In this document: piece after piece, positions 48,392 to 62,275 of the stretch
Position numbering within the stretch: the stretch's first letter is position 1
Layout of the letters: each line of letters starts with the position of its first letter
From: Cellulosimicrobium cellulans
GTDB lineage: Bacteria; Actinomycetota; Actinomycetes; Actinomycetales; Cellulomonadaceae
Length of the DNA: 64,000 nt
Direction: 5' to 3'
Assembly: GCF_016907755.1 (NCBI RefSeq)
Contig: NZ_JAFBCN010000001.1
Location: 1,612,001-1,676,000 of the forward strand
The notes under the pieces: model-generated
What the model saw: only the letters and a program-made list of their open reading frames with translations
Told to the model about the DNA's origin: nothing
Databases searched by the model: none
Translations under genes and position numbers: made by a program

Positions 48392-48861
48392 TGCCTCGCA
48401 AGGGCCCGGCCCCGAAGCGGCCGCTCATCATCGACCCCGTCTACGGGTCGCCCGTCGTCACGCAGCTCATCAACAAGGTGCTGCTCGACGGCAAGAAGTC
48501 CACCGCCGAGTCGATCGTCTACGGCGCCCTCGAGGGCGTCCGTGCGAAGACCGACGGCGACCCGGTCGTCGTCCTCAAGCGTGCGCTCGAGAACGTGCGT
48601 CCCGCGCTCGAGGTCCGCTCGCGCCGCGTCGGTGGCGCGACCTACCAGGTCCCCGTCGAGGTGCGTCCCGCGCGCTCCACGACCCTCGCGCTGCGCTGGC
48701 TCACGGACTACTCGCGCGCCCGTCGCGAGAAGACCATGACCGAGCGCCTCATGAACGAGATCCTCGACGCGAGCAACGGCCTCGGTGCCGCGGTCAAGCG
48801 TCGCGAGGACATGCACAAGATGGCGGAGTCCAACAAGGCCTTCGCCCACTACCGCTGGTAG
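48391..48861 (+). CDS. rpsG: 30S ribosomal protein S7
   Basis: 156 residues, normal length. It organises the 3' major domain of 16S rRNA and, in other bacteria, represses the str operon. It begins [22 protein letters not shown] and contains [20 protein letters not shown] and the C-terminal [35 protein letters not shown] region. ATG 48391 overlaps the rpsL stop by one base. Confidence 0.97.
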   Translation: MPRKGPAPKRPLIIDPVYGSPVVTQLINKVLLDGKKSTAESIVYGALEGVRAKTDGDPVVVLKRALENVRPALEVRSRRVGGATYQVPVEVRPARSTTLALRWLTDYSRARREKTMTERLMNEILDASNGLGAAVKRREDMHKMAESNKAFAHYRW

Positions 48862-48978
48862 TCCGCCCGACCGGCCTCGGGGACCTCACGGTCCCCGGGG
48901 CCGTCGGCGGGTCTCCGGCCGGCCACCCCGGTCCGAGCAGCGCCCCCGACTCAACCCACCTAGCGAGGGAAACAGACC

Positions 48979-51081
<2,103 letters not shown>

Positions 51082-51209
51082 GTCCCCACAGGTCGAAGAC
51101 CCGCACAACCATCAACCTGTAGGAAAACCGCAACGCCCCGCGGATGTAGGATCTCTCGGTCGACATTCGCAACGTTCGGCACATCTACCCAAGTCCCAGG
51201 AGGACCCCA

Positions 51210-52406
51210 GTGGCTAAGGCCAAGTTCGAGCGGACCAAGCCGCACGTCAACGTCGGCACCATCGGTCACGTCGACCACGGTAAGACGACGCTCACGGCGG
51301 CGATCTCGAAGACGCTCGCGGACACGTACCCGGACCTGCCGGCGAACACGCAGCGCAACTTCGACGAGATCGACGCGGCTCCCGAGGAGAAGCAGCGCGG
51401 TATCACGATCAACATCGCGCACATCGAGTACGAGACGCCGAAGCGCCACTACGCGCACGTCGACGCTCCCGGTCACGCCGACTACATCAAGAACATGATC
51501 ACCGGTGCCGCCCAGATGGACGGCGCGATCCTGGTGGTCGCCGCGACCGACGGCCCGATGGCCCAGACGCGCGAGCACGTCCTGCTCGCCCGCCAGGTCG
51601 GCGTGCCGTACCTGCTCGTCGCGCTGAACAAGTCCGACATGGTCGACGACGAGGAGATCCTCGAGCTCGTCGAGATGGAGGTGCGCGAGCTCCTCTCCTC
51701 GCAGGAGTTCGACGGCGACAACGCGCCGGTCGTGCGCGTGTCGGGCCTCAAGGCGCTCGAGGGCGACCCCGAGTGGACCGCGAAGATCCTCGAGCTCATG
51801 GAGGCCGTGGACGAGAGCGTGCCCGAGCCCGTCCGCGAGCTCGACAAGCCGTTCCTCATGCCCGTCGAGGACGTCTTCACGATCACCGGTCGTGGCACGG
51901 TCGTCACCGGCAAGGTGGAGCGTGGCACGCTCGACCTCAACTCGGACGTCGAGATCGTCGGCATCCGCGCGCCCCAGAAGACCACGGTCACGGGCATCGA
52001 GACGTTCCACAAGCAGATGGACCAGGCGCAGGCCGGCGACAACACCGGTCTCCTCCTGCGCGGCATCAAGCGTGAGGACGTCGAGCGCGGCCAGGTCGTC
52101 GTGAAGCCGGGCTCGATCACCCCGCACACGGACTTCGAGGCGCAGGTCTACATCCTGGGCAAGGACGAGGGTGGGCGTCACAACCCGTTCTACTCGAACT
52201 ACCGTCCGCAGTTCTACTTCCGCACCACGGACGTCACCGGCGTCATCACGCTGCCCGAGGGCACCGAGATGGTCATGCCCGGCGACAACACCGAGATGAC
52301 GGTCGCGCTGATCCAGCCGATCGCCATGGAGGAGGGCCTCGGCTTCGCCATCCGTGAGGGTGGCCGCACCGTGGGCTCGGGCCGCGTCACCAAGATCCTC
52401 AAGTGA
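51210..52406 (+). CDS. tuf: Elongation factor Tu
   Basis: 398-residue GTPase that delivers aminoacyl-tRNA. G1 GHVDHGKT is at residues 19-26; [18 protein letters not shown] is the switch I region; [12 protein letters not shown] (G3), NKSDM (G4) and SGLKALEG (G5) follow, and then the two beta-barrel domains. GTG start at 51210 with CAGGAGGAC upstream. A TAGGAT at 51147-51152 in the 128-bp gap after fusA could be the -10 of a separate tuf promoter. Confidence 0.98.
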   Translation: MAKAKFERTKPHVNVGTIGHVDHGKTTLTAAISKTLADTYPDLPANTQRNFDEIDAAPEEKQRGITINIAHIEYETPKRHYAHVDAPGHADYIKNMITGAAQMDGAILVVAATDGPMAQTREHVLLARQVGVPYLLVALNKSDMVDDEEILELVEMEVRELLSSQEFDGDNAPVVRVSGLKALEGDPEWTAKILELMEAVDESVPEPVRELDKPFLMPVEDVFTITGRGTVVTGKVERGTLDLNSDVEIVGIRAPQKTTVTGIETFHKQMDQAQAGDNTGLLLRGIKREDVERGQVVVKPGSITPHTDFEAQVYILGKDEGGRHNPFYSNYRPQFYFRTTDVTGVITLPEGTEMVMPGDNTEMTVALIQPIAMEEGLGFAIREGGRTVGSGRVTKILK

Positions 52407-52434
52407 TCTGACGCTGCCTCCGCAGCACTCGTCG

Positions 52435-52466
52435 AAGGCCCGGTCCCGTCCGCGGGACCGGGCCTT
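52435..52466 (+). terminator. Terminator after tuf
   Basis: 14-bp perfect stem (52435-52448 with 52453-52466) and a TCCG loop, ending with TT. It closes the str operon. Confidence 0.8.
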
Positions 52467-52545
52467 CGGCCTGCGGTCTGCCGTCCCGTGCGGTGCCACC
52501 GCGGCCTCCTGCGGTCACCGTCACAGCCCCTGGCCCGGTCTCGAC

Positions 52546-52574
52546 TTGGCCAGGCGGCCTTCGTGTGGCAGACT
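52546..52574 (+). promoter_or_regulatory. S10 operon promoter
   Basis: TTGGCC (52546-52551), 17 bp, CAGACT (52569-52574), in a short sequence stretch typical of actinobacterial ribosomal promoters. It would give an rpsJ leader of about 340 nt. Confidence 0.5.
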
Positions 52575-52919
52575 GTTCAGGTTGCCTGTTACGGGCGCGC
52601 TCTTTCACGTGTCGAACAGTGTGTTGAACCGGTCCTCCTGAGGAGGGCCAGGATCCCGGGACCTCGTCCCGGTCCTGCGGGTTGAGCTCTCTGTCGCCAT
52701 GGATCGAGCACCCCGCGGAACACACGTTCCGACCAGGCTCGCACAAACGTTGTGGCCCGCTTCGCGGAGCCGTGCGTCAGCACGGTGCGGACGGGGGTCC
52801 ACATATCCAACGGCCCTGCGCCTCTCGGCGCGTGCGCCCAGGTGCGTCGCGACTACGCGACACGCCCGAGCGCGGGGGTCGGACAGCTAGCGGTTCGAGA
52901 GAGAGAGTCAGACGACGCC
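52575..52919 (+). other. Long structured leader of the S10 operon
   Basis: About 345 nt without a convincing gene. Two stable hairpins follow each other: 52632-52639 with 52643-52650 and 52651-52663 with 52667-52677 (bulged). Possibly an autoregulatory leader; no known family was matched. Confidence 0.45.
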
Positions 52920-53228
52920 ATGGCGGGACAGAAGATCCGCATCCGGCTCAAGTCCTACGACCACGAGGTCATCGACAGCTCGGCGCGCAAGATCGTCGAC
53001 ACGGTGACGCGCGCTGGTGCAACGGTCGTGGGTCCGGTGCCGCTGCCGACGGAGAAGAACGTCTTCTGCGTCATCCGGTCGCCTCACAAGTACAAGGACA
53101 GCCGCGAGCACTTCGAGATGCGCACGCACAAGCGGCTGATCGACATCATCGATCCCACGCCGAAGGCCGTCGACTCGCTCATGCGTCTCGACCTGCCTGC
53201 CGACGTGAACATCGAGATCAAGCTCTGA
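52920..53228 (+). CDS. rpsJ: 30S ribosomal protein S10
   Basis: 102 residues, the standard size; also NusE in antitermination complexes with NusB. It begins [21 protein letters not shown] and includes [40 protein letters not shown], with the ring-binding loop intact. First gene of the S10 operon, after a long leader. The longer frame upstream of ATG 52920 lies in the leader and is not coding. Confidence 0.97.
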   Translation: MAGQKIRIRLKSYDHEVIDSSARKIVDTVTRAGATVVGPVPLPTEKNVFCVIRSPHKYKDSREHFEMRTHKRLIDIIDPTPKAVDSLMRLDLPADVNIEIKL

Positions 53229-53242
53229 GGCTGGAGGACATC

Positions 53243-53905
53243 ATGACTATTCCCCAGCAGAACGCGCGCCCGGTCACCGCGGTGCTCGGCACGAAGCTCG
53301 GGATGACGCAGCTCTGGGACGAGGCCGGTCGCCTCGTGCCCGTGACCGTCGTCGCCGTCGGCACGAACGTCGTGACGCAGGTGCGCACGGCCGACGCCGA
53401 CGGGTACGCCGCCGTGCAGCTCGCCTACGGCCAGATCGACCCGCGCAAGGTCACGAAGCCGCTCAAGGGCCACTTCGAGAAGGCCGGCGTCACGCCGCGT
53501 CGTCACGTCGCCGAGGTCCGTACCACCGACGCCGCCGAGTACGCGCTCGGCCAGGAGATCACCGCGGAGGCCTTCGAGGCCGGCGCCGTGGTCGACGTCG
53601 TGGGCACGACCAAGGGCAAGGGCACCGCCGGTGTCATGAAGCGCCACGGCTTCTCCGGCGTGGGCGCCTCGCACGGTGCGCACCGCAACCACCGCAAGCC
53701 GGGCTCGATCGGTGGGGCCTCGACCCCGTCGCGCGTGTTCAAGGGCCTGCGGATGGCCGGTCGCATGGGCAACGACCGCCAGACCACCCAGAACCTGACC
53801 GTCCACGCGGTCGACGCCGAGAAGGGTCTGCTGCTCGTCAAGGGCGCGGTTCCCGGCCCCAAGGGCGGCGTCGTCCTCGTGCGCAGCGCCGCGAAGGGAG
53901 CGTGA
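53243..53905 (+). CDS. rplC: 50S ribosomal protein L3
   Basis: 220 residues. It starts one of the first assembly steps of the large subunit and reaches the peptidyl transferase centre. The typical [23 protein letters not shown], the loop [23 protein letters not shown], and [22 protein letters not shown] are present. ATG 53243 has GGAGGAC upstream, 14 bp after rpsJ. Confidence 0.97.
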   Translation: MTIPQQNARPVTAVLGTKLGMTQLWDEAGRLVPVTVVAVGTNVVTQVRTADADGYAAVQLAYGQIDPRKVTKPLKGHFEKAGVTPRRHVAEVRTTDAAEYALGQEITAEAFEAGAVVDVVGTTKGKGTAGVMKRHGFSGVGASHGAHRNHRKPGSIGGASTPSRVFKGLRMAGRMGNDRQTTQNLTVHAVDAEKGLLLVKGAVPGPKGGVVLVRSAAKGA

Positions 53906-53910
53906 ACACC

Positions 53911-54615
53911 ATGTCCGCTCTGACCGTTGACGTGCTGGACCCCAAGGGCAAGAAGGCCGGCACCGCCGAGCTCCCCGCCGAGGTGTTCGACGTCGAGCTC
54001 AACGTCCCGCTGATCCACCAGGTCGTCGTCGCCCAGCGTGCTGCTGCACGCCAGGGCACCCACGACACCAAGAGCCGCGGCGAGGTCCGCGGTGGTGGTC
54101 GCAAGCCGTACAAGCAGAAGGGCACCGGCCGCGCCCGCCAGGGTTCGACCCGTGCGCCGCAGTTCGCCGGGGGTGGCGTCGTCCACGGCCCGACGCCGCG
54201 CTCGTACGACCAGCGGACGCCCAAGAAGATGAAGGCTGCCGCGCTCCGCGGTGCCCTCTCGGACCGCGCCCGCAACGGCCGTGTCCACGTCGTGACCGGC
54301 TTCGGCGTCGACGGCCTGCCGTCGACCAAGACCGCCGTCGCGACGCTCGCCAAGCTCTCCGAGCGCAAGCACGTCCTCGTCGTCACCGAGCGTGGTGACG
54401 AGCTGACGGTCAAGTCGCTGCGGAACGTCGAGCAGGTCCACCTCCTGGTGGCCGACCAGCTCAACACCTACGACGTGCTCGTCTCCGACGACGTCGTCTT
54501 CACGCAGGGCGCGCTCGACGCGTTCCTGGCGGGCCCGGCCACGGGTCGCTCCGCGAAGGCCGTCGCCACCTCCACCGAGGCGGACGAGACTGCTGCCGAG
54601 GAGGCCGCGAAGTGA
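53911..54615 (+). CDS. rplD: 50S ribosomal protein L4
   Basis: 234 residues. It has an extended loop in the exit tunnel: [42 protein letters not shown] 53911 lies 10 bp after GGGAG; an upstream GTG at 53902 overlapping the rplC stop is also possible. The acidic/Ala tail ([14 protein letters not shown]) is typical of high-GC species. In proteobacteria L4 represses the S10 operon; this is not shown here. Confidence 0.95.
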   Translation: MSALTVDVLDPKGKKAGTAELPAEVFDVELNVPLIHQVVVAQRAAARQGTHDTKSRGEVRGGGRKPYKQKGTGRARQGSTRAPQFAGGGVVHGPTPRSYDQRTPKKMKAAALRGALSDRARNGRVHVVTGFGVDGLPSTKTAVATLAKLSERKHVLVVTERGDELTVKSLRNVEQVHLLVADQLNTYDVLVSDDVVFTQGALDAFLAGPATGRSAKAVATSTEADETAAEEAAK

Positions 54616-54902
54616 CCACCGTGACCAAGGACCCCCGTGACGTGATCCTCGCGCCGGTCGTCTCCGAGAAGAGCTACGGCCTGCTCGACGAGGGCAAGTA
54701 CACGTTCGTCGTCGACCCGCGGGCCAACAAGACCGAGATCAAGATCGCCGTCGAGCAGATCTTCTCGGTCAAGGTGGCCTCGGTGAACACGATCAACCGC
54801 AAGGGCAAGACGCGTCGCACGCGTTTCGGCCTGGGCAAGCGCAAGGACACCAAGCGTGCGATCGTCACCCTCCGCGAGGGCACGATCGACATCTTCGGCT
54901 GA
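54612..54902 (+). CDS. rplW: 50S ribosomal protein L23
   Basis: 96 residues located at the tunnel exit where trigger factor and SRP dock. Conserved [43 protein letters not shown] and [27 protein letters not shown] at 54612 overlaps the rplD stop by 4 bp, so translation is coupled. Confidence 0.97.
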   Translation: MTTVTKDPRDVILAPVVSEKSYGLLDEGKYTFVVDPRANKTEIKIAVEQIFSVKVASVNTINRKGKTRRTRFGLGKRKDTKRAIVTLREGTIDIFG

Positions 54903-54933
54903 GCCGACGAGAGCAGATTGAGGACAGATCCCC

Positions 54934-55770
<837 letters not shown>

Positions 55771-55785
55771 TAGGAGCCTGGAGAC

Positions 55786-56067
55786 ATGCCTCGTAGCCTG
55801 AAGAAGGGCCCCTTCGTCGACGACCACCTTCAGAAGAAGGTGGACGCTCAGAACGAGAAGGGGACCAAGAACGTCATCAAGACCTGGTCCCGTCGGTCGG
55901 TCATCACGCCCGACTTCCTCGGTCACACGTTCGCCGTGCACGACGGTCGCAAGCACACGCCGGTGTTCGTCACCGAGTCGATGGTCGGCCACAAGCTCGG
56001 CGAGTTCGCTCCCACGCGGACCTTCCGCGGCCACGTGAAGGACGACAAGAAGGGTCGTCGCCGCTGA
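55786..56067 (+). CDS. rpsS: 30S ribosomal protein S19
   Basis: 93 residues. [18 protein letters not shown] start, [48 protein letters not shown] core: it contacts S13 and the 16S rRNA head. ATG 55786 with GGAGCCTGGAG upstream, 15 bp after rplB. Confidence 0.97.
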   Translation: MPRSLKKGPFVDDHLQKKVDAQNEKGTKNVIKTWSRRSVITPDFLGHTFAVHDGRKHTPVFVTESMVGHKLGEFAPTRTFRGHVKDDKKGRRR

Positions 56068-56125
56068 CCCCCGGGTCAGTCTGGTGACGACCTGGACGGT
56101 CAAGAGACAAGAAGGCAGGACAGCA

Positions 56126-56497
56126 ATGGAAGCCAAGGCGCAGGCGCGGTTCGTCCGTGTCACGCCCCAGAAGGCCCGGCGCGTCGTGGACCTCATCCGT
56201 GGCAAGCAGGCCTCCGAGGCCGTCGCGGTGCTGAAGTTCGCACCGCAGGCGGCGAGCGAGCCCGTCCGCAAGGTCGTGGAGAGCGCGATCGCCAACGCCC
56301 GGGTGAAGGCAGACCGTGCGAGCGAGGCGTTCGAGGAGCAGGAGCTCGTCGTGCGTGAGGCGTTCGTCGACGAGGGCCCGACCCTCAAGCGTTTCCGCCC
56401 GCGGGCCCAGGGCCGTGCGAACCGCATCCTCAAGCGCACCAGCCACATCACCGTGGTCGTCGCTCCGCGTGAGAACACGAAGGGAAGTGCCCGATAG
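56126..56497 (+). CDS. rplV: 50S ribosomal protein L22
   Basis: 123 residues. The beta-hairpin tip that lines the exit tunnel is intact ([22 protein letters not shown]). It begins [29 protein letters not shown] 56126 has AAGGCAGGA upstream; a longer frame is open but unlike the family. One-base overlap with rpsC (TAGTG). Confidence 0.97.
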   Translation: MEAKAQARFVRVTPQKARRVVDLIRGKQASEAVAVLKFAPQAASEPVRKVVESAIANARVKADRASEAFEEQELVVREAFVDEGPTLKRFRPRAQGRANRILKRTSHITVVVAPRENTKGSAR

Positions 56498-57342
56498 TGG
56501 GACAGAAGGTTCACCCGCACGGGTACCGCCTCGGCATCACCACCGACCACCGGTCGCGCTGGTTCGCCGACAGCACCAAGCCCGGACAGCGGTACCGCGA
56601 CTACGTCCGCGAGGACGTCCAGATCCGCAAGCTCATGAGCACCGGTCTCGAGCGCGCAGGCATCTCCAAGGTCGAGATCGAGCGCACCCGTGACCGTGTC
56701 CGCGTGGACATCCACACGGCACGCCCGGGCATCGTCATCGGTCGCCGTGGCGCCGAGGCGGACCGCATCCGCGGCGAGCTGGAGAAGCTCACCGGCAAGC
56801 AGGTGCAGCTCAACATCCTCGAGGTGAAGAACGCCGAGACGGACGCGCAGCTCGTCGCGCAGGGCATCGCCGAGCAGCTCGCGAGCCGCGTCTCGTTCCG
56901 GCGTGCGATGCGCAAGGGCATCCAGTCGGCCCAGCGCGCCGGTGCCAAGGGCATCCGCGTGCAGGTCGCCGGCCGCCTCGGCGGCGCCGAGATGAGCCGG
57001 TCGGAGTTCTACCGCGAGGGTCGTGTGCCGCTGCACACGCTCCGTGCGTACATCGACTACGGCTTCTTCGAGGCCCGCACGACCTTCGGCCGCATCGGCG
57101 TGAAGGTCTGGATCTACAAGGGCGACGTCACCGAGAAGGAGTTCGCCGCGCAGCAGGCCACGGCCGCTCCGCGCCAGGGCCGTGGTGGCCCGCGCGGTGA
57201 GCGTGGCGGCGACCGTCGTGGTGGTGGCCGTCGTCCCGAGCGTTCGGGCGAGCGGACCTCCGGGTCCGAGGCGCCGGCCGCGGCTGAGCAGTCCGCTCCT
57301 GCCGCGGAGGCGAAGGCCCCTGAGACCGGAACGGAGGCCTGA
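56497..57342 (+). CDS. rpsC: 30S ribosomal protein S3
   Basis: 281 residues. The KH domain ([20 protein letters not shown]) at the mRNA entry and the C-terminal domain ([32 protein letters not shown]) are conserved. A low-complexity tail of about 65 residues ([17 protein letters not shown] then Ala/Glu-rich) follows, as common in actinobacteria. GTG start at 56497. Confidence 0.97.
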   Translation: MGQKVHPHGYRLGITTDHRSRWFADSTKPGQRYRDYVREDVQIRKLMSTGLERAGISKVEIERTRDRVRVDIHTARPGIVIGRRGAEADRIRGELEKLTGKQVQLNILEVKNAETDAQLVAQGIAEQLASRVSFRRAMRKGIQSAQRAGAKGIRVQVAGRLGGAEMSRSEFYREGRVPLHTLRAYIDYGFFEARTTFGRIGVKVWIYKGDVTEKEFAAQQATAAPRQGRGGPRGERGGDRRGGGRRPERSGERTSGSEAPAAAEQSAPAAEAKAPETGTEA

Positions 57343-57345
57343 GTC

Positions 57346-57765
57346 ATGCTGATCCCGCGCAGGCTCAAGCACCGCAAGCAGCACCACCCGTCGCGCTCCG
57401 GCGCGGCGAAGGGTGGCACGCAGATCTCGTTCGGTGAGTACGGCATCCAGGCTCTCGAGCCGGCGTACGTCACGAACCGGCAGATCGAGGCTGCTCGTAT
57501 CGCGATGACCCGCCACATCAAGCGTGGCGGCAAGGTCTGGATCAACATCTACCCGGACCGTCCCCTGACCAAGAAGCCTGCCGAGACCCGCATGGGTTCC
57601 GGTAAGGGTTCGCCCGAGTGGTGGGTCGCCAATGTCAAGCCCGGCCGGATCGTCTTCGAGCTGGCCGGTGTCCCGGAGGACCTGGCTCGCGAGGCGATGC
57701 GCCGCGCGATCCACAAGCTCCCGATGAAGTGCCGTTTCGTGGTGCGCGAGGGTGGTGGCAACTGA
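57346..57765 (+). CDS. rplP: 50S ribosomal protein L16
   Basis: 139 residues. It positions tRNA at the A site. [83 protein letters not shown] 57346 is 3 bp after rpsC; one-base overlap with rpmC. Confidence 0.97.
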   Translation: MLIPRRLKHRKQHHPSRSGAAKGGTQISFGEYGIQALEPAYVTNRQIEAARIAMTRHIKRGGKVWINIYPDRPLTKKPAETRMGSGKGSPEWWVANVKPGRIVFELAGVPEDLAREAMRRAIHKLPMKCRFVVREGGGN

Positions 57766-58001
57766 TGGCAATCGGAACGAAGGGGCTCGCCCCCGTCGAC
57801 CTCGACGCCATGGACGACGAGACGCTCGTCGCCGAGCTCAAGAAGGTCAAGGAGGAGCTCTTCAACCTCCGCTTCCAGTCGGCCACCGGCCAGCTGGAGA
57901 GCCACGGGCGCCTCAAGGCCGTCCGCCGCGACATCGCGCGGATCTACACGATCCTGCGTGAGCGCGAGCTCGGCATCCGTACCGCGCCGAGCGCCGAGTG
58001 A
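57765..58001 (+). CDS. rpmC: 50S ribosomal protein L29
   Basis: 78 residues, helical hairpin at the tunnel exit. [58 protein letters not shown] is the full family core. ATG 57765 overlaps the rplP stop. Confidence 0.96.
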   Translation: MAIGTKGLAPVDLDAMDDETLVAELKKVKEELFNLRFQSATGQLESHGRLKAVRRDIARIYTILRERELGIRTAPSAE

Positions 58002-58012
58002 GTGAGGCTGGA

Positions 58013-58312
58013 ATGAGCGAGAACGCAACCAACGCGCCCGACGTCGCCGAGGCGACCGAGGAGCGCGCGAACCGCAAGACGCGCCGCGGCTACGTCGTGA
58101 GCGACAAGATGGACAAGACCGTGGTGGTCGAGGTCGAGGACCGGGTCAAGCACCCGCTCTACGGCAAGGTCATCCGCCGCACGAGCAAGGTCAAGGTCCA
58201 CGACGAGCAGAACTCTGCCGGCGTGGGCGACCTCGTGCTCATCATGGAGACCCGCCCGCTGTCCGCGACCAAGCGGTGGCGCCTCGTGGAGATCCTCGAG
58301 AAGGCCAAGTGA
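58013..58312 (+). CDS. rpsQ: 30S ribosomal protein S17
   Basis: 99 residues (104 if GTG 57998, overlapping rpmC, is used). A 20-residue variable N-terminus precedes the OB-fold core [46 protein letters not shown] with [19 protein letters not shown] at the end. It binds helix 7/11 of 16S rRNA. Last gene before a 204-bp gap with a hairpin. Confidence 0.95.
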   Translation: MSENATNAPDVAEATEERANRKTRRGYVVSDKMDKTVVVEVEDRVKHPLYGKVIRRTSKVKVHDEQNSAGVGDLVLIMETRPLSATKRWRLVEILEKAK

Positions 58313-58320
58313 TCCACCGG

Positions 58321-58352
58321 TCGTGACGGGCGGGCACGCTCGCCCGTCACGA
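58321..58352 (+). terminator. Hairpin between rpsQ and rplN
   Basis: 12-bp stem (58321-58332 with 58341-58352), 8-nt loop, 9 bp after rpsQ. It may partly separate the S10 and spc operons; the rest of the gap could hold a second promoter, but none is clear. Confidence 0.55.
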
Positions 58353-58516
58353 CCGCTCTCGTGCCGCACCGCGGTGCGGCAACCAGTGAGGACAGGTCGG
58401 GCGGGTCCACCGCCTGGTCCTGGCCGGTTCACCCGCGAGGGACCCGGCACTGACAGCTATCCGTTCGGCAAGGCTCGCCCCGCGCGAGAACCGGCTCGAC
58501 GACAGGAGTTCATTAC

Positions 58517-58885
58517 ATGATCCAGCAGGAGTCGCGACTTCGTGTCGCCGACAACACGGGTGCCAAGGAGATTCTCTGCATCCGTGTTCTCGGTGGCTCG
58601 GGCCGTCGCTACGCCGGAATCGGCGACGTCATCGTCGCAACCGTCAAGGACGCGATCCCGGGCGGCAACGTGAAGAAGGGCGACGTGGTCAAGGCCGTCA
58701 TCGTCCGTACCGCCAAGGAGCGCCGTCGTCCGGACGGTTCCTACATCAAGTTCGACGAGAACGCCGCCGTGATCCTCAAGAACGACGGCGAGCCGCGCGG
58801 GACGCGCATCTTCGGCCCGGTCGGGCGCGAGCTGCGCGACAAGCGGTTCATGAAGATCATCTCGCTGGCTCCGGAGGTGCTCTGA
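58517..58885 (+). CDS. rplN: 50S ribosomal protein L14
   Basis: 122 residues. [72 protein letters not shown]. It forms an intersubunit bridge with 16S rRNA. ATG 58517, two bases before rplX. Confidence 0.97.
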   Translation: MIQQESRLRVADNTGAKEILCIRVLGGSGRRYAGIGDVIVATVKDAIPGGNVKKGDVVKAVIVRTAKERRRPDGSYIKFDENAAVILKNDGEPRGTRIFGPVGRELRDKRFMKIISLAPEVL

Positions 58886-58887
58886 CC

Positions 58888-59229
58888 ATGGCCAAGATCA
58901 AGAAGGGCGACCTCGTCGTCGTCATCGCCGGCAAGGACAAGGGCAAGCAGGGCCGCGTCCTCGAGGTGCTCACCGACCGTGACCGCGTCATCGTCGAGGG
59001 CGTCCAGCGCATCACCAAGCACACCAAGGTCGGCCAGTCGCAGCGCGGCACGCGGACCGGTGGGATCGAGACCGTCGAGGCCCCGATCCACATCAGCAAC
59101 GTGATGGTCGTCGACCCGGAGACCAAGAAGGGCACCCGCGTCGGGTACCGCACCGAAGAGGTCGAGCGTGACGGCCGCAAGCGCACCGTGCGCGTGCGTG
59201 TCGCCAAGCGCTCCGGGAAGGACATCTGA
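58888..59229 (+). CDS. rplX: 50S ribosomal protein L24
   Basis: 113 residues with the KOW motif ([22 protein letters not shown]) and [24 protein letters not shown]. An assembly initiator protein. ATG 58888; one-base overlap with rplE. Confidence 0.96.
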   Translation: MAKIKKGDLVVVIAGKDKGKQGRVLEVLTDRDRVIVEGVQRITKHTKVGQSQRGTRTGGIETVEAPIHISNVMVVDPETKKGTRVGYRTEEVERDGRKRTVRVRVAKRSGKDI

Positions 59230-59798
59230 TGAGCACCGAGATCGTTGCCCCCGAGGTGCCTCGCCTGAAGCAGCGCTACCGCGAGGAGATCGTCGCCGGT
59301 CTGCGCGAGGAGTTCGGGCACGAGAACGTCAACCAGGTCGCCCGCGTCACGAAGATCGTCGTGAACATGGGTGTCGGTGACGCGGCCAAGGACTCGAAGC
59401 TCATCGAGGGTGCTATCCGCGACCTGTCCGCGATCACCGGCCAGAAGCCGCAGGTGACCAAGGCCCGCAAGTCCATCGCGCAGTTCAAGCTGCGCGAGGG
59501 CATGCCGATCGGTGCGCACGTCACGCTGCGCGGCGACCGCATGTGGGAGTTCCTCGACCGTCTCCTGTCGATCGCTCTGCCGCGCATCCGCGACTTCCGC
59601 GGCCTGTCGCCCAAGCAGTTCGACGGGCACGGCAACTACACGTTCGGCCTCACGGAGCAGTCGATGTTCCACGAGATCGACCAGGACAAGATCGACCGTG
59701 TCCGCGGTATGGACATCACGATCGTGACCACGGCGACGACCGACGACGAGGGCCGCTCCCTGCTGCGCCGTCTCGGCTTCCCCTTCAAGGAGAACTGA
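59229..59798 (+). CDS. rplE: 50S ribosomal protein L5
   Basis: 189 residues, binds 5S r[60 protein letters not shown] and [28 protein letters not shown] 59229 overlaps the rplX stop. Confidence 0.97.
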   Translation: MSTEIVAPEVPRLKQRYREEIVAGLREEFGHENVNQVARVTKIVVNMGVGDAAKDSKLIEGAIRDLSAITGQKPQVTKARKSIAQFKLREGMPIGAHVTLRGDRMWEFLDRLLSIALPRIRDFRGLSPKQFDGHGNYTFGLTEQSMFHEIDQDKIDRVRGMDITIVTTATTDDEGRSLLRRLGFPFKEN

Positions 59799-59799
59799 C

Positions 59800-59985
59800 A
59801 TGGCGAAGAAGGCCCTGATCAACAAGGCGGCCGCCAAGCCCAAGTTCGCGGTCCGCGCCTACACCCGGTGCCAGAAGTGCGGTCGCCCGCACTCGGTGTA
59901 CCGCAAGTTCGGCCTGTGCCGCATCTGCGTGCGCGAGATGGCCCACCGTGGTGAGCTTCCCGGCGTCACCAAGAGCAGCTGGTAA
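59800..59985 (+). CDS. rpsZ: 30S ribosomal protein S14, type Z
   Basis: 61 residues. It has the zinc site CQKC...CRIC (near residues 24-27 and 40-43), so it is the short zinc-binding form of S14, with [24 protein letters not shown] at the C-terminus. A zinc-free paralogue is often present elsewhere in actinobacteria. ATG 59800, one base after rplE. Confidence 0.97.
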   Translation: MAKKALINKAAAKPKFAVRAYTRCQKCGRPHSVYRKFGLCRICVREMAHRGELPGVTKSSW

Positions 59986-60067
59986 CAACTACGTCGTAGG
60001 TCCTGGCGGAGCGCGTCGCACGACGCGCCTCCGCCCGGATACCACGTCGAGGAAGGGCTAGAGCCCG

Positions 60068-60466
60068 ATGACGATGACCGACCCGATCGCAGACATGCTG
60101 ACGCGTCTGCGGAACGCGAACTCGGCTTACCACGAGACGGTGACCATGCCGTACTCGAAGCTGAAGTCGCACATTGCCGAGATCCTCCAGGCCGAGGGCT
60201 ACATCTCCGGCTGGAGCGTCGAGGACGCGACGGTGGGCAAGAACCTCACCATCCAGCTGAAGTTCGGCCCGAACCGTGAGCGCAGCCTTGCCGGCGTGCG
60301 CCGCGTGTCCAAGCCGGGCCTGCGCAAGTACGCCAAGTCCACCGAGCTGCCCAAGGTTCTGGGCGGTCTGGGCGTGGCGATCCTGTCCACGTCCTCCGGT
60401 CTGCTCACCGACAAGCAGGCCGCCAAGAAGGGCGTGGGCGGCGAAGTCCTCGCCTACGTCTGGTAA
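60068..60466 (+). CDS. rpsH: 30S ribosomal protein S8
   Basis: 132 residues. [21 protein letters not shown] at the start, [26 protein letters not shown] at the end. It binds helix 21 of 16S rRNA and represses the spc operon in E. coli. ATG 60068 with GGAAGGGC upstream; a second ATG follows at 60074. Confidence 0.97.
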   Translation: MTMTDPIADMLTRLRNANSAYHETVTMPYSKLKSHIAEILQAEGYISGWSVEDATVGKNLTIQLKFGPNRERSLAGVRRVSKPGLRKYAKSTELPKVLGGLGVAILSTSSGLLTDKQAAKKGVGGEVLAYVW

Positions 60467-60485
60467 TCCGGAAAGGAGATACGCC

Positions 60486-61022
60486 ATGTCTCGAATCGGC
60501 AAGATCCCCGTTCCGGTTCCCGCCGGAGTGGACGTCACCATCAGCGGTGCGCTCGTGACCGTGAAGGGCCCCAAGGGCTCTCTCGAGCACCACGTGCCCG
60601 CCCCCATCCAGGTCGCTCAGGAGGACGGCACCCTCGTGGTGACGCGCCCGAACGACGAGCGCGAGTCCCGCGCGCTGCACGGCCTCACGCGCACCCTCCT
60701 GGCGAACATCGTCGAGGGCGTGACGCAGGGCTACGAGAAGAAGCTCGAGATCGTCGGCACCGGTTACCGCGTGACGGCCAAGGGCTCGGACCTCGAGTTC
60801 GCCCTCGGCTTCAGCCACCCGGTCGTCGTGACGCCGCCCGCGGGCATCGCGTTCGCGGTCGAGAGCCCGACGAAGTTCTCGGTCTCCGGCATCGACAAGC
60901 AGCAGGTCGGCGAGGTCGCAGCGAACATCCGCAAGATCCGCAAGCCCGAGCCGTACAAGGGCAAGGGTGTGCGTTACGCCGGCGAGGTCGTCCGCCGCAA
61001 GGTCGGAAAGGCTGGTAAGTAA
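60486..61022 (+). CDS. rplF: 50S ribosomal protein L6
   Basis: 178 residues in two similar domains. [68 protein letters not shown] and the signature [23 protein letters not shown]. It sits near the factor-binding site. ATG 60486 with AAAGGAGATA upstream. Confidence 0.97.
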   Translation: MSRIGKIPVPVPAGVDVTISGALVTVKGPKGSLEHHVPAPIQVAQEDGTLVVTRPNDERESRALHGLTRTLLANIVEGVTQGYEKKLEIVGTGYRVTAKGSDLEFALGFSHPVVVTPPAGIAFAVESPTKFSVSGIDKQQVGEVAANIRKIRKPEPYKGKGVRYAGEVVRRKVGKAGK

Positions 61023-61024
61023 CG

Positions 61025-61396
61025 ATGGCTCTGAAGGTTCTCGGCAAGGGCAAGGCCGTCGCGCGTCAGCGCCGCCACCTGCGCCTGCGCAAGAAGATCA
61101 AGGGGACCGCCGGTCGTCCGCGCCTCGTGGTGACGCGCTCGACGCGTCACATCACGGCCCAGGTCGTGGACGACACGATCGGTCAGACGCTCGCGTCGGC
61201 CTCGTCGCTCGAGGCGGACCTGCGTGCGCTCGACGGCGACAAGAGCGCCAAGGCCCGCAAGGTCGGCGAGCTCGTCGCCGAGCGTGCGAAGGCCAAGGGC
61301 GTCGACGCCGTCGTCTTCGACCGTGGTGGCAACAAGTACCACGGTCGGGTCGCTGCGGTCGCCGACGGCGCTCGCGAGGGCGGTCTGTCCCTGTGA
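61025..61396 (+). CDS. rplR: 50S ribosomal protein L18
   Basis: 123 residues, 5S rRNA-binding. [37 protein letters not shown], then [28 protein letters not shown] 61025, two bases after rplF. Confidence 0.97.
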   Translation: MALKVLGKGKAVARQRRHLRLRKKIKGTAGRPRLVVTRSTRHITAQVVDDTIGQTLASASSLEADLRALDGDKSAKARKVGELVAERAKAKGVDAVVFDRGGNKYHGRVAAVADGAREGGLSL

Positions 61397-61436
61397 CGAC
61401 GCCGACCATCCCCACACGGAAGCAAAGGATTCTCTG

Positions 61437-62093
61437 ATGGCTGCAGGGCAGCGCAGCAACACCGGCGCCCCCACGGGTGCCGCCAACGAGTCGAGCGACC
61501 AGAACGCGCGCGGGGGGCGCCGCGACGACCGTCGTGGTGACCGTCGCGACGGTCGCCGTGGCGACGCAGCCGAGAAGAACGCCTTCGTCGAGCGCGTCGT
61601 CACCATCAACCGCGTCTCCAAGGTCGTCAAGGGCGGCCGCCGCTTCAGCTTCACCGCGCTGGTCGTGGTGGGCGACGGCGACGGCACCGTCGGCGTTGGC
61701 TACGGCAAGGCGAAGGAGGTGCCTGCGGCGATCGCCAAGGGTGTCGAGGAGGCCAAGAAGAACTTCTTCAAGGTCCCGCGCATCCAGGGCACCATCCCGC
61801 ACCCCATCCAGGGTGAGGCCGCCGCCGGCGTCGTGTTCCTCCGTCCGGCCGCTCCCGGTACCGGTGTGATCGCCGGTGGTCCGGTGCGCGCCGTGCTGGA
61901 GTGCGCGGGCATCCACGACGTGCTGAGCAAGTCGCTCGGCTCGTCCAACGCGATCAACATCGTGCACGCGACCGTCGAGGCCCTGCGCAACCTGGAGCAG
62001 CCTGAGGCTGTCGCCGCGCGCCGTGGTCTCCCGCTCGAGGACGTGGCTCCGGCCGCGCTCCTGCGTGCCCGTGCTGCGGGGGTGAACGCCTGA
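61437..62093 (+). CDS. rpsE: 30S ribosomal protein S5
   Basis: 218 residues. A low-complexity Asp/Arg/Gly N-terminus of about 45 residues precedes the dsRBD-like domain ([47 protein letters not shown]) and the second domain ([41 protein letters not shown]). It acts in decoding accuracy. ATG 61437 with AAAGGATTC upstream; one-base overlap with rpmD. Confidence 0.97.
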   Translation: MAAGQRSNTGAPTGAANESSDQNARGGRRDDRRGDRRDGRRGDAAEKNAFVERVVTINRVSKVVKGGRRFSFTALVVVGDGDGTVGVGYGKAKEVPAAIAKGVEEAKKNFFKVPRIQGTIPHPIQGEAAAGVVFLRPAAPGTGVIAGGPVRAVLECAGIHDVLSKSLGSSNAINIVHATVEALRNLEQPEAVAARRGLPLEDVAPAALLRARAAGVNA

Positions 62094-62275
62094 TGGCCAG
62101 GCTCAAGGTGACCCAGACGAAGTCCGCCATCGGCGGCAAGCAGAACCAGCGCGACACGCTGCGCACTCTGGGCCTCAAGCGGATCGGCGACACCGCCGTG
62201 AAGGAGGACCGCCCGGAGATCCGCGGCATGGTCGCGACGGTGGCGCACCTCGTCACCGTTGAGGAGGTCGAGTGA
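62093..62275 (+). CDS. rpmD: 50S ribosomal protein L30
   Basis: 60 residues. [51 protein letters not shown] is the complete family pattern. ATG 62093 overlaps the rpsE stop, and its stop overlaps an upstream rplO start. Confidence 0.96.
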   Translation: MARLKVTQTKSAIGGKQNQRDTLRTLGLKRIGDTAVKEDRPEIRGMVATVAHLVTVEEVE

